This document shows positions 7,261 to 15,711 of a DNA stretch of 52,782 bases, piece after piece (the stretch's first letter is position 1; every line of letters starts with the position of its first letter). The translations under genes and the position numbers were made by a program. Source of the DNA: Streptomyces sp. NK08204 (GTDB lineage Bacteria; Actinomycetota; Actinomycetes; Streptomycetales; Streptomycetaceae); NCBI RefSeq assembly GCF_020400585.1, contig NZ_JAINVF010000037.1, positions 1 through 52,782 on the forward strand, in the 5' to 3' direction. The notes under the pieces are model-generated. The model did not search any database and was not told the origin of the DNA. It saw nothing but the letters and a program-made list of their open reading frames with translations.

Positions 7261-7982
7261 GCGCCCCGCTGGTGGTGAACACCACGGACGGAACGTGCTG
7301 GACGCGCCGTGAGGGCGAGCGTGACGGCCAGGCCCTGTACGCGCCGGAGAAGTGCGGCGGCTGCCCGGAGTTCGTGATGGCGACGCTGGCAGAACTGGCG
7401 GAGCACGGGATCGTCGGATCGGCCAGCGTCCTGCCGATGCCGGTCGGCCCGGAGCCGCTGAGCGATGAGCGGATGGCGGAGATCCGGTCGCTGGACCTGC
7501 TGTCGATGATGTCGGACCGCGTGGCCCCGGTGGTCAGCCGCGCTCTGGCTGACCTCATCACCGAGGTGGAGCGGCTGCGGGCGCAGCGTGACCGGCGTCG
7601 TGCCCGGCTGGTGGCGCTCCAGAACGATGCGCTGAACATCCGCGGCGCGCTGTCCCCTAACGGGGAGGCGCGGAAGGTGCCGATGCCGTTGGGCGAGATG
7701 CTGCTGCCCGCGGTGGAGTGGCTGATCAGCCGTGTCGCCGAGTTGGAGGCGGAGCGGCACTCGACGAACGAGGCGCTGGATGACGCGGTCCAGGAACTGC
7801 GAGCCCGCCGCGACGATGCCGTCCCGTACACCGTGACCGCGGAGGCGCATGCGCAGATGCGTGAGGGCCTGAGCAGCTATTTCGCTGGTAAGCGGGCGGC
7901 ATTGGAGGACCCGCACGACGGCCCGCTCGCGCACCAATACCTGCTGGGACGGGACCTGCCGGAGACGGGCGGTACCCGATGA
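7257..7982 (+). CDS. hypothetical protein with coiled-coil segments
   Basis: 241 residues, with an ATGA overlap with the gene before and after. The N-terminus has a short Cys pair (CGGCPEF). The middle and C-terminus hold helical, heptad-like segments (LITEVERLRAQRDRRRARLVALQND and WLISRVAELEAERHSTNEALDDAVQEL in pieces). This looks like a coiled-coil structural or adaptor protein of the early operon. I do not recognise a family. Confidence 0.7.
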   Translation: MSAPLVVNTTDGTCWTRREGERDGQALYAPEKCGGCPEFVMATLAELAEHGIVGSASVLPMPVGPEPLSDERMAEIRSLDLLSMMSDRVAPVVSRALADLITEVERLRAQRDRRRARLVALQNDALNIRGALSPNGEARKVPMPLGEMLLPAVEWLISRVAELEAERHSTNEALDDAVQELRARRDDAVPYTVTAEAHAQMREGLSSYFAGKRAALEDPHDGPLAHQYLLGRDLPETGGTR

Positions 7983-8362
7983 ACCACTCGAAGAAGCCGC
8001 AGCAGTCGTTCTCCCTCGGCGCGAACCATCTGCACGGTGTGCTCCGCGTCGACCAGATCCGCACCGACACCCTCATGCAACTGGTCCAGCACTGGGCCGA
8101 CCCGCAGTCCCGCGACGACATCATCGACGCCCTCGACGAACTCGCCGCCGTCGTGTGCGGCCCGCGCAGCGAGGGCGAGCTGGACACCGCGATCGAGCAG
8201 GTCGAGGACGCGGCCGGTATGGACACCGCACAGATCGAGGTGTCCATCCAGGACACGTTCCGGCTGCGGGACGAGCTGACCGAGGTGGTACGGCGCCTGT
8301 CGCGGTTCAACCCGAAGCGTCTGACGCCCGGCCAGCGCCGCGAGGGGGGTGCGGCAGCGTGA
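7979..8362 (+). CDS. hypothetical protein, 127 residues
   Basis: Starts at an ATG overlapping the previous stop. Acidic and helical (DDIIDALDELAAVV, ELDTAIEQVEDAAGMD), with a Lys/Arg-rich end. No domain is recognised. It sits between two other small early proteins with 4-bp overlaps, so it is expressed with them. Confidence 0.68.
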   Translation: MNHSKKPQQSFSLGANHLHGVLRVDQIRTDTLMQLVQHWADPQSRDDIIDALDELAAVVCGPRSEGELDTAIEQVEDAAGMDTAQIEVSIQDTFRLRDELTEVVRRLSRFNPKRLTPGQRREGGAAA

Positions 8363-8805
8363 GCGCCCTCACCGAGAAGGTGGCCGCGCTCGTCGCCCGA
8401 CAGCGCGCCCAACAGACCGACGCCGACCGGCAGGCCCTTCAGACGGCGTACCGGCACCAGCCTGAGCCGCTCGAAGCCGAGTTCTCCCAGCTCGCTTGCG
8501 ACCACCCCGACAGGTGCTCGTGCCCCGGCGACTACCCGGGATGGATGCCCGGAGGCCCACGCGTGACCGCCTCCAGCCGCGAGGTTCGCCTCGCCCAGCT
8601 CCTCGACACCATCCGCACTCACCCCGGCCGCCGGTGGACCGCCAGCGGTGTGCAGGACTGGCGGCGCTTGATCGGCGGCCCGACTCAGCGGAGCACCGCC
8701 CGCCGGGACCTGGCAGAGCTGGCCCGCCGCGGCCACCTGATCCAACACGGCCCGGACGACGGCCGGTTCTACACCCTCAAGACCAGGAAGGACGGCCGCT
8801 CATGA
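8359..8805 (+). CDS. winged-helix-like hypothetical protein
   Basis: 148 residues from a GTG overlapping the previous stop. The first half has a helix and a Cys/His cluster (CDHPDRCSCPGDYPGW) that could bind zinc. The second half (VRLAQLLDTIRTHPGRRWTA ... STARRDLAELARRGHLIQHG ... GRFYTL) reads as a winged helix-turn-helix with a C-terminal beta wing. DNA binding is therefore likely, but the target is unknown. Confidence 0.68.
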   Translation: MSALTEKVAALVARQRAQQTDADRQALQTAYRHQPEPLEAEFSQLACDHPDRCSCPGDYPGWMPGGPRVTASSREVRLAQLLDTIRTHPGRRWTASGVQDWRRLIGGPTQRSTARRDLAELARRGHLIQHGPDDGRFYTLKTRKDGRS

Positions 8806-9002
8806 CGGACGCCGACCGCATCCTCGGCCAGATCGAACGCGGTGAGATCGCCGTGGGAGCCGAGGCAGCCCGCCGGATCGCTGCCCGCCACCAGGCCGCT
8901 TACGGCAACGCCGTCTGGGGCCCGGCCTCCGCTCCGGCACCGTCCGCGGACGACGCCTGGGCGGATGCGCTGATCGTGCTTCCGAAGGACGGTGGCGCGT
9001 GA
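8802..9002 (+). CDS. hypothetical protein, 66 residues
   Basis: ATG overlaps the upstream stop, and its stop overlaps the GTG of the nuclease gene. A helical N-terminus (DADRILGQIERGEIAVGAEA) is followed by an Ala/Pro linker and an acidic tail. No domain is visible. It is kept because of codon use and perfect coupling. Confidence 0.68.
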   Translation: MTDADRILGQIERGEIAVGAEAARRIAARHQAAYGNAVWGPASAPAPSADDAWADALIVLPKDGGA

Positions 9003-9916
9003 CCATTACCACCGACGCCGGGGCCCCCGCGGCCCCGGCCGCCGGCCGCCGCTCCCGCACCAAGCAGGAGCCGACCGGCACCGACCGGATCCCCCAGCCT
9101 TCCCAAGGTTGGTACCGCGTCCCCGGCACCGACATCAAACTCCGCCGGGTCACCACCATCCTCAACCAGGGCTTCCCCAAGCCGCAGCTCGTGTTCTGGG
9201 CCGCGAACCTCACCGCTGCCGACGCCTTCGCCACCCTCCCCAAGCTCGTCGCCGCCAGTCTCAACCCGGCCGACAAGGAGGAGGCCTACGACTGGCTCCG
9301 CAAGGGCCACATCCGCAAGAAAGACGAACGCGCCGAGGTCGGCGGCGCCGTCCACGACGTCATCGAAGCGAAGGTCTTGGGCGAGCCGATCCCCGAGGCG
9401 CTCCTCGACAACGACGAGATCGCCCCGTTCATCGACCACTTCCTCCGCTTCGTCACCGACTGGGAGATCGAGTTCGAGGCCTCCGAGATGACCGTCGGGA
9501 ACTTCACCGACGGCTGGGCCGGAAAGCTCGACTACCTCTTCCGCTCCCGCCCCATCGCCCACCTCCTCGACGTGCCGCCGAAAACCCTGTTCATCGGCGA
9601 CACCAAGACCGGCGGCGAGCTCGACGAGAAGGGCGTGTACCCGGAGGCCGGTGCGCAGATGTCCGCGTACCGCAGGGCCGAGGTCTGCTGGCTGCGGGAC
9701 GGAACGCAGCTGCCCATGCCGAAGGTCCACGACGTCGGGATCGTCCTGCACCTGCGGCCGGAGGGATACCGGCCGATGCCGCTGAAGTGCGGTGACGACG
9801 TGTACGAGGTGTTCCGCCACGTCCAGCAGGTCGCCGAGTTCCAGCGTGTCCTCGCCAAGTCCGTCGTGGGCGAAGCCCTGACCCTTCCCACCCGCACCGA
9901 AGAGAAGGCCGCCTGA
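8999..9916 (+). CDS. RecB/Cas4-type PD-(D/E)XK nuclease
   Basis: 305 residues from a GTG overlapping the previous stop. The RecB-family signature is complete: GGAVHDVIE (His119), AGKLDYLF (Asp178), GDTKTGG (Asp201, Lys203) and a Gln/Tyr motif AGAQMSAYRRAE near 220-226. Such proteins are 5'-3' exonucleases in phage recombination or replication and act on DNA ends in the cytoplasm. The fourth Cas4 cysteine cluster is not seen, so an iron-sulphur form is unlikely. The adjoining gp3-like and DnaQ-like genes suggest a recombination module. Confidence 0.82.
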   Translation: MTITTDAGAPAAPAAGRRSRTKQEPTGTDRIPQPSQGWYRVPGTDIKLRRVTTILNQGFPKPQLVFWAANLTAADAFATLPKLVAASLNPADKEEAYDWLRKGHIRKKDERAEVGGAVHDVIEAKVLGEPIPEALLDNDEIAPFIDHFLRFVTDWEIEFEASEMTVGNFTDGWAGKLDYLFRSRPIAHLLDVPPKTLFIGDTKTGGELDEKGVYPEAGAQMSAYRRAEVCWLRDGTQLPMPKVHDVGIVLHLRPEGYRPMPLKCGDDVYEVFRHVQQVAEFQRVLAKSVVGEALTLPTRTEEKAA

Positions 9917-11007
9917 TGCCCATCCTCACCTTGCAGCAGCGGCTCCGTGAATTGGGCCGCATCCGCATCGGCCAGAAGGTCGCCACCTCCAACGGCAAGA
10001 CCCGGCCCGGCAAGCTCGACCGGTTCCGCCTCACCTCTCCGTCGAAGGAACTCCTCGACAGGGTGGCCGCGAAGTACGGCGGGACCGTCGCCCCGTGGAC
10101 GCCCGAGGGTGGCGCCGGCCAATACGAGGTCATCACCGACGCGCGACGCATGCCGATCCACGTGCCGCCGCAGCCCGTCTCCCAGTACTTCGAGCTGTGG
10201 TCCGGAGGCGGCTGCCAGCGCCGCTGCGACGGCGTCACCGAGCTGCTGAAGGACCGGCCGTGCATCTGCGGCCCGGACCCGGAGCAGCGGCAGTGCAAGC
10301 CCACGACCCGCCTCAACGTCGTGCTCTCCGAGATCGAGGGTGTCGGCGTGTGGCGGCTGGAGTCCCACGGCTACTACGCCGCCCTCGAACTCCCGGGCGT
10401 GGCCGAGCTGCTCGCGCAGACCGGCGGATACGTCGAGGCGTTCCTCGGACTGGAGCAGCGCACCGCGAAGCGGGACGGACAGACTCGGCACTGGATGGTT
10501 CCGACGATCGACCTCGCAGTCACCCCGGCCGCGCTGATGGCCGGTGCCGCGTCGGTGGGGACGGCGGTTGCGGCTGGCCGGCAGCGGGCCGCGATCGAGG
10601 CGCCGCGCCCGGACTATCTGCGGCTCGCCTCGGTCGCCGAGACACCCGACGCGGTGCGCGAGTTGTACGAGCAGGCCGTCGCCGCGGGCCACATGAACAA
10701 GAAGATCGCTGATGCGTTGACGGCCCGCGCGGCTGAGCTCGGCGCGCCGAAGAAGGCGCCGGTGAAGAAGGAGCCGGAGCCGACGCCGGACGCCGAGGGG
10801 GTGTACGACGCCGAGTTCGTCGACGATCCGGCCGACGTACAGGCCGTCTGGTTCCAGGTCATCGCCGCCGCCGGCCAGCACGGTCTGACCACCGAGCAAG
10901 TCGAGGCCGGGTTCGCACAGCGCAACGGCGGCACGCACCCGTCGTCCGGCACGGTCGCGCAGATGACGGCGTACCTCGCCGCGGTGAAGGCGGGTGAGGT
11001 CCGATGA
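9916..11007 (+). CDS. phiC31 gp3-like protein, candidate recombination directionality factor
   Basis: 363 residues. The N-terminal ~190 residues have the pattern of the Gp3-like actinophage family: an opening like LTLQQRLRELGRIRIGQK, then AAKYGGTVAPW, and the signature WSGGGCQRRCDG at 95-106, with further cysteines at 116, 118 and 127 that could form a zinc site. In phiC31 and phiBT1 the gp3 protein binds the serine integrase and switches it to excision. Here it shares a prophage with a large serine integrase, about 5 kb away in the early operon. The C-terminal half is a linker plus a helical tail that phiC31 gp3 may lack. Family membership is from memory of the motif, and activity is inferred. 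Confidence 0.68.
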   Translation: MPILTLQQRLRELGRIRIGQKVATSNGKTRPGKLDRFRLTSPSKELLDRVAAKYGGTVAPWTPEGGAGQYEVITDARRMPIHVPPQPVSQYFELWSGGGCQRRCDGVTELLKDRPCICGPDPEQRQCKPTTRLNVVLSEIEGVGVWRLESHGYYAALELPGVAELLAQTGGYVEAFLGLEQRTAKRDGQTRHWMVPTIDLAVTPAALMAGAASVGTAVAAGRQRAAIEAPRPDYLRLASVAETPDAVRELYEQAVAAGHMNKKIADALTARAAELGAPKKAPVKKEPEPTPDAEGVYDAEFVDDPADVQAVWFQVIAAAGQHGLTTEQVEAGFAQRNGGTHPSSGTVAQMTAYLAAVKAGEVR

Positions 11008-11738
11008 GCTGGCACCTGAAGCGCATGTGCGCGTTCGACCTGGAAACGACCGCAGCCGACCCGGAGACCGCGCGGATCGTCACCGCATGCGTCGTCCAGG
11101 TCGGCGGCAACCAGCCTCCGCAGGCCGCCACGTGGATCGCCGACCCCGGGGTGGAGATCCCCGAGGAGGCCGCGAAGATCCACGGCTACACCACGGAGCG
11201 CGCCCGGAAGGAAGGCCGCCCGGCCGCCGAGGTCGTCGAGGAGATCACCGCCGCGCTCGGGCAAGTCCTGGCGCACGGTGTTCCGATCGTGGCGATGAAC
11301 GCCCGCTACGACCTGACGGTGTTGGACAGGGAGTGCTGGCGTCACGGGCTGGAGACCCTCGTCGACCGGTACGTCGATGACGTGATCTGGCCGGTGATCG
11401 ACCCGTTCGTCATCGACAAGCACGTCGACCGGTACCGGCGCGGCTCCCGCACTCTGACCGCATTGTGCGAGCACTACGCGGTGAAGCTCGACGGCGCCCA
11501 CGACTCCGCGGCGGACGCGATTGCGGCGGCACGGGTGGCGTGGCGGCTGGGGTCGACCCGGCCGGAGTTGGCCGCGATGGGTCTGGAGGAGCTGCATCAC
11601 GCGCAGATGGCGTGGGCGCGGGAGCAGGCGGAGGGGCTGCGTGAGTACTTCGCGAAGACGCCCGGTAAGCAGCATCTGGCGGACACGGTCCGGCCCGAGT
11701 GGCCGCTGATCCCGGCACAGCGCGGGGGTGCGGTATGA
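11004..11738 (+). CDS. DnaQ-like 3'-5' exonuclease (DEDDh)
   Basis: 244 residues, with an ATGA overlap with the gp3-like gene. Exo I is FDLET (Asp12, Glu14), Exo II is NARYDLTVL (Asp103) and Exo III is HDSAADAIA (His166, Asp171), giving a full DEDDh active site. It resembles the proofreading/epsilon-type exonuclease domain, but the C-terminal ~60 residues are phage-specific. It probably trims DNA ends during replication or recombination with the neighbouring PD-(D/E)XK nuclease. Confidence 0.87.
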   Translation: MSWHLKRMCAFDLETTAADPETARIVTACVVQVGGNQPPQAATWIADPGVEIPEEAAKIHGYTTERARKEGRPAAEVVEEITAALGQVLAHGVPIVAMNARYDLTVLDRECWRHGLETLVDRYVDDVIWPVIDPFVIDKHVDRYRRGSRTLTALCEHYAVKLDGAHDSAADAIAAARVAWRLGSTRPELAAMGLEELHHAQMAWAREQAEGLREYFAKTPGKQHLADTVRPEWPLIPAQRGGAV

Positions 11739-12046
11739 GGTGGCCGTTCGTCTCCCGTTCCCGCTACGAGGTCGCCGTCGGAAAGGCCAGCTACGCCACC
11801 GAGCAGGCCATCGACACCAGCATCGTCAACAACTGCCTGACCGACGCCAACCTCGCCGTCGCCCGCCGCCTCACCCGGGCCCTGCGCGCGTGCAAGCGGT
11901 ACCGGGCCGCGCTCGCCGCCGAGCAGCGGCGCGCGGACCGCCTGCAGCAGCGACTCGACGACTGCCTCGGCCTCAACACCGCCCAGGTCGCTGAGGGCCA
12001 GCGGTGGCAGCAGACCCGCCACGACAAGAAGGGGACGGTGTCGTGA
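11735..12046 (+). CDS. hypothetical coiled-coil protein, 103 residues
   Basis: ATG overlaps the exonuclease stop. A short basic N-terminus is followed by long helices rich in Arg/Ala/Gln (LTRALRACKRYRAALAAEQR then ADRLQQRLDDCLG). Likely a small oligomeric coiled coil. No family recognised. Confidence 0.65.
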   Translation: MRWPFVSRSRYEVAVGKASYATEQAIDTSIVNNCLTDANLAVARRLTRALRACKRYRAALAAEQRRADRLQQRLDDCLGLNTAQVAEGQRWQQTRHDKKGTVS

Positions 12047-12378
12047 CTCCGGAGATCACCATCGGCGCCGCGTCCCTGATGGGCTCGCTCGTCGTGGCGA
12101 CGGTGGCTGTGCGGTGGGCTGTCAGCCCGGCGCCCGCGCGTGCCCGGCATCGGCGGGTGTACGGAGCGGCGACGGTGCAGCAGATGGTGCACTGCCCGGC
12201 CTGCGCCCGGACGACCGCGGCCACCGTCCACGGCACCGCGGTGCTGTGCTCCGAGGGCCATCTGATCGCCGCGGACCCCGAGAGCGCGCGCGTCTACCCC
12301 CTGCTCGCCGACCACCCCGGCCTTGACCGACTCCTCAACGCCGTCCGCCACGACCGGCACAACCAGAAGGGGGACTGA
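12043..12378 (+). CDS. small membrane protein with CPAC motif
   Basis: 111 residues from a GTG overlapping the previous stop. One hydrophobic segment at about 5-26 is followed by a basic stretch. A Cys pair (CPAC) with a later Cys/His (LCSEGH) may bind zinc. Probably membrane-anchored with a cytoplasmic zinc knuckle. Role unknown. Confidence 0.65.
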   Translation: MTPEITIGAASLMGSLVVATVAVRWAVSPAPARARHRRVYGAATVQQMVHCPACARTTAATVHGTAVLCSEGHLIAADPESARVYPLLADHPGLDRLLNAVRHDRHNQKGD

Positions 12379-12381
12379 ACC

Positions 12382-12564
12382 ATGAGCGACACCACGATCA
12401 CCGCCATCGACGGCACCGACGCCCTCGCCTTCGTCATCATCCGACCCGGCCAGACCGAAGGCGGCGTGTCCATCGAGGCCGCGGCCAAGGGACTGAGCAA
12501 GCAGGCCGCGGCGTACGTCCTGCGACAGGTCGCGGACATGTGGGACGCGGAGGAAGCTCAGTGA
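12382..12564 (+). CDS. hypothetical protein, 60 residues
   Basis: ATG at 12382, three bases after the upstream stop. An acidic beta start (TITAIDGTDALAFVIIRPG) precedes a helix (EAAAKGLSKQAAAYVLRQVADMW). The stop overlaps the next GTG. No domain recognised. Confidence 0.66.
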   Translation: MSDTTITAIDGTDALAFVIIRPGQTEGGVSIEAAAKGLSKQAAAYVLRQVADMWDAEEAQ

Positions 12565-12782
12565 CCATCGTCGCCATCGTCGTGCTCGCGATATGGGCGC
12601 TCGGCATCATTGCCACTGCCGCCGGACTCGCTGTGATCGGCCGCGACGACCTCACCCTCGACGCAGCCATGTCCACTGACCCGGTCCGTGCCTGCCTCGC
12701 TCTGGCCGTGGTCACCGTGTTCTGGCCCGCTGCTGCTGTCGTGGTCGGGCTGCGGCACCTGATGGAGCGGGGGCAGCGGTGA
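12561..12782 (+). CDS. two-helix membrane protein, 73 residues
   Basis: GTG start overlaps the previous stop. Hydrophobic segments at about 2-25 and 45-63 flank a short polar loop (GRDDLTLDAAMS). It is a small integral membrane protein in the middle of the DNA-metabolism operon. Function unknown. Confidence 0.66.
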   Translation: MTIVAIVVLAIWALGIIATAAGLAVIGRDDLTLDAAMSTDPVRACLALAVVTVFWPAAAVVVGLRHLMERGQR

Positions 12783-13366
12783 GCGCCCTGTTCGATCTCG
12801 CACCCGAGGTTCCGGCCACTCCTGTGGTGGCCGGGCCCCCGGCCCCCTTCACGATCATCGCCCTCGACCTCAGCCTCACCTGCACCGGCATAGCCGGGGT
12901 CGGCTGGACCGACCGAATCCGCACCAAGCTCCGCGGTGATGAGCGCCTCGCCTACCTGGAGACGGAGATCGCTTCCTTCATACGGACCGCGGACATGGTC
13001 GCCATGGAAGGCCCCTCGTACGGACACGGCGCCATGGCCGGGCACGAGGAACTCGCGGGACTCCGGATCCTGGTCCGCCGCTACTGCCACCGTCACCAGC
13101 TGCCATACGCGGTGATACCCCCATCGAGCCTGAAGCTGTACACCGCAGGCCGCGGTAACGCCACCAAGGGCGAGGTCCGTTCAGCGGTCGCCGACCGGTA
13201 CGGCATCCACACCGAGGGTGCCGGCCGATACGACATGGCCGACGCGTACGGCGCGCTCGCCGCAGCGTCGGACTGGCTGGGCCAGCCGCTCGCCGACGTC
13301 CCGGCCCGGAATCGCGCGGCGCTGGCCGGCTGCCAGTGGCCCGACCGCGAGGCGATGACCTCGTGA
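12779..13366 (+). CDS. RuvC-like Holliday junction resolvase
   Basis: 195 residues from a GTG overlapping the preceding stop. An RNase H-fold nuclease is indicated by IIALDLSLTCTGIA (Asp30), VAMEGPS (Glu77), a helix with LRILVRRYC, and YDMADAYGAL (Asp152/Asp155). These are the acidic metal-binding residues of RuvC. Phages use such enzymes to resolve branched DNA before packaging. The N-terminal ~23 residues are Pro/Ala-rich and poorly conserved, so a later start is possible. Confidence 0.83.
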   Translation: MSALFDLAPEVPATPVVAGPPAPFTIIALDLSLTCTGIAGVGWTDRIRTKLRGDERLAYLETEIASFIRTADMVAMEGPSYGHGAMAGHEELAGLRILVRRYCHRHQLPYAVIPPSSLKLYTAGRGNATKGEVRSAVADRYGIHTEGAGRYDMADAYGALAAASDWLGQPLADVPARNRAALAGCQWPDREAMTS

Positions 13367-14166
13367 CCCACCTGCCCCCTCACGGCGCCTACAGCCGCTA
13401 CATCTCCCACGGCTGCCGCTGCCAAGCCTGCCGAGACGCCGGACGCACCTACCGCCGTCTGCTCGGCTACGACCGCGTCAACGGCGTCCGCCGCCGCATC
13501 GACAACACGCAAACCCGCATCCACGCCGAACAACTCGTCGCCCGCGGCTGGACGCACGCACAGATCGCAGCCGCCGCAGGGCTCAGCAACGGCAGCATCC
13601 ACGACGTACTCGCCGCCCGCTACAAGACCATCAGCCGACACGCCGCCGAAGCCATCCTCAGCGTCCGCCTCGACCAGACACCGCCGATCCCGCGTGGACT
13701 GGTCAACGCAGCAGGAACACGACGACGTCTGCAGGCCCTCATGGTCCTCGGGCACACACTGCCCGACATCGCTCGACGAGTCGGTGTCGGCGTCAGCAGC
13801 TTGCAGCAGACCGTTGACGGCCGGTGGGTGATGATCCGATCCGGTACGGCCACAAAGGTGGCACGGGTCTACCGCCAACTGTCGCTGGTCAGCGCCCCGC
13901 CATCGCGGTCTGCCGAGCAGGCCCGAAACCAGGCCATGGAACGGGGATGGTACGGGCCGATGGCGTGGGCAGACATCGACGACCCTGCCTGCCAGCCCGA
14001 CCCGCAGGAGCCAACAGCGCCCCGCCACCTGCACGCCGACGACATCGCCGAGCTGGCCGCGAGGGGCCTGGACGACGTCGAAATCGGCCGCCGGCTCGGA
14101 GTGTCCCCGCGGACCGTGCTCCGAGCCCGCATCACTCACAACATCGGCAACGGAGCAGCAGCATGA
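13363..14166 (+). CDS. multi-HTH DNA-binding protein with Cys/His N-terminus
   Basis: 267 residues from the GTG at 13363, overlapping the resolvase stop. The N-terminus has the actinophage motif HGAYSRYISHGCRCQACRDA, a likely zinc knuckle. Three helix-turn-helix units follow: about 55-75 (HAQIAAAAGLSNGSIHDVLA), 130-150 (LPDIARRVGVGVSSLQQTV) and 240-260 (DVEIGRRLGVSPRTVLRAR). It lies directly before a WhiB gene. Probably a phage transcription regulator. Confidence 0.72.
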   Translation: MTHLPPHGAYSRYISHGCRCQACRDAGRTYRRLLGYDRVNGVRRRIDNTQTRIHAEQLVARGWTHAQIAAAAGLSNGSIHDVLAARYKTISRHAAEAILSVRLDQTPPIPRGLVNAAGTRRRLQALMVLGHTLPDIARRVGVGVSSLQQTVDGRWVMIRSGTATKVARVYRQLSLVSAPPSRSAEQARNQAMERGWYGPMAWADIDDPACQPDPQEPTAPRHLHADDIAELAARGLDDVEIGRRLGVSPRTVLRARITHNIGNGAAA

Positions 14167-14729
14167 CGTCGGAGTCCAATCGCAAGACCAGTTGGTACGA
14201 CAGCGCCGCGTGCGCGTCCCGGAACATCGATCCCGACATCTTCCACGCCGGCGACCGTGACCAGATTGAGGAGGCCCGGTCCGTCTGCGCGGGGTGTCCC
14301 GTCCGCGCCGAATGCCTCATCGATGCCTACGAGGTGGGCGACCAGTGGGCCATCCGCGGGGGCCTGACCGACAAGGAGCGTCGCCATTACCTGCGCCTCG
14401 CCGAGGGACACGTGGCACGTGCCGTTTCCGAGGCCCTCGATGACGTGACGGTCCTGGTCCGGCATATCTATGAGCAGCACACCCGCCGTGACGGGGTCCA
14501 TGTGGTGTGGACCGATACGCGGCACTTCATCAACGTGCGGAAGCAGCCGTACACGATCCACCAGCTGGCGTTCCTGGCCCTGTTCGGGGTGCCTCCGGTG
14601 GGTCATGTGAAGCGCAGGTGTGACGTCGAGGAGTGCGTGGGTCCGTCGTGTCTGTGGGATCGGCGGATGCGGGATGCCGCCCGGTGGGCGAACGCAGACG
14701 CTGGCGCCACGAAGAACCTCGCCGCATGA
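14163..14729 (+). CDS. WhiB-like iron-sulphur transcription factor with a C-terminal Cys extension
   Basis: 188 residues, ATG at 14163 overlapping the upstream stop. The WhiB domain is complete: Cys17, Cys42, Cys45 and Cys51 ligate a [4Fe-4S] cluster, followed by the turn IRGGLTDKER. WhiB proteins bind region 4 of the principal sigma factor. Phage copies are known to interfere with host WhiB regulation. Unlike short host paralogues it continues ~115 residues and ends with HVKRRCDVEECVGPSCL, which resembles the zinc half of HNH nucleases but lacks the usual His. It could redirect host sigma factor during early infection. Confidence 0.85.
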   Translation: MTSESNRKTSWYDSAACASRNIDPDIFHAGDRDQIEEARSVCAGCPVRAECLIDAYEVGDQWAIRGGLTDKERRHYLRLAEGHVARAVSEALDDVTVLVRHIYEQHTRRDGVHVVWTDTRHFINVRKQPYTIHQLAFLALFGVPPVGHVKRRCDVEECVGPSCLWDRRMRDAARWANADAGATKNLAA

Positions 14730-15022
14730 CCGGCCCCCGAGTTCGTCGCCCGTGCGATGTGCCGTGGTTCCCGCACGGCCTGCTCCGGGCCCGTCCGTTC
14801 CCGTGCGGCTGGCGCTGCAACCGGCACACCCCGAACGCGCTCCACGGCCTGCCCGAGATTCCCGCCGGGCCCGGTATGCCGGCCGCCGCCTGGACCACGG
14901 CCAGCCCCATCAACGACTCCCGCGTCCACGACGCCCGCGCGATCGCCTCCGACAAGCGGCGCTCCGCCCCGGGTACGTACCGCGCCGCGCAGGCCACGGT
15001 GCAGGAAGGAAGACCCCGATGA
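14726..15022 (+). CDS. hypothetical basic protein, 98 residues
   Basis: ATG overlaps the WhiB stop. Basic, Pro-rich, with two cysteines and a histidine (PFPCGWRCNRHTPN) that could coordinate zinc. No domain recognised. Coupled to the next gene by an ATGA overlap. Confidence 0.6.
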   Translation: MTGPRVRRPCDVPWFPHGLLRARPFPCGWRCNRHTPNALHGLPEIPAGPGMPAAAWTTASPINDSRVHDARAIASDKRRSAPGTYRAAQATVQEGRPR

Positions 15023-15360
15023 CCGACGAGACCCCCGCCAGCGTCAGCGAGCAGGCCGCTCGCCTGTACACCCAGGGCGCCAGTATCTCCGCGGTCGCCA
15101 AGGCGATAGGCCGCTCCTACGACGCGACCCGCGCCCTGCTCGTGGAGGCCGGCGTGCGGATCCGTATCGGCCCGGTCCAGGCGTCGAGCAGCCAGCAGGC
15201 GTGGAACAACGGCGGCCGTCCGCCCCTCAAGCACCAGCCGTCGAAGCTCACGCCCCAGCAGCACGAAGAGATCCGCCGCCGCCGCGCTGAGGGGGAAACG
15301 CTCCGCGCGCTGGCCGCCGAGTACGGGGTCAGTCCGGCAACGATCCACCGGTACAGCTGA
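15019..15360 (+). CDS. double helix-turn-helix protein
   Basis: 113 residues. The first HTH (QAARLYTQGASISAVAKAIG then SYDATRALLVEAG) resembles those of recombinases and sigma-like regulators. The second (EIRRRRAEGETLRALAAEYGV then SPATIHRYS) is a Hin-like HTH at the very C-terminus. Two HTHs joined by a Lys/Pro/Gln linker suggest binding to a bipartite site. It is next to last in the long early operon. Confidence 0.72.
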   Translation: MTDETPASVSEQAARLYTQGASISAVAKAIGRSYDATRALLVEAGVRIRIGPVQASSSQQAWNNGGRPPLKHQPSKLTPQQHEEIRRRRAEGETLRALAAEYGVSPATIHRYS

Positions 15361-15373
15361 GAGGAGTCCCCTC

Positions 15374-15697
15374 ATGACCGCGCTGCAACCCACCCTCGAC
15401 GACACCCTCCCTACACCGGCCGTCGACTACCCGACGTGGGTCGACCAGGTGCGCCCCGCCTTCGTGGAGGCCGCGCGCACGGGCCGGCGGTTCACCGCCT
15501 ACGAGGTAGCGAAGGACTGCGACCTCCCCGAGCCGGCCAACCCGCGCGCCGACTGGGGCAACTTCGTGCAGTCCCTCGTCCGCGACGGACTCCTCGAACA
15601 CTGCGGCTTCGACCGTTCCCTCCGGCCGACCGGCGAGCACTCCGCGGTCTCCGTCTGGCGCGGCACCCGCGCCGCCCAAGCCGGCCGAGTCGCGTAG
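15374..15697 (+). CDS. winged-helix-like protein, 107 residues
   Basis: The ATG at 15374 follows GAGGAG at a good distance. A helical segment (VDQVRPAFVEAARTGRRFTA) and YEVAKDCDLPEP ... NFVQSLVRDGLLEHCGF read as a winged helix ending in beta strands. Last gene before the hairpin at 15712, so it ends the early operon. Confidence 0.68.
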   Translation: MTALQPTLDDTLPTPAVDYPTWVDQVRPAFVEAARTGRRFTAYEVAKDCDLPEPANPRADWGNFVQSLVRDGLLEHCGFDRSLRPTGEHSAVSVWRGTRAAQAGRVA

Positions 15698-15711
15698 CCG
15701 GACACGACAGA

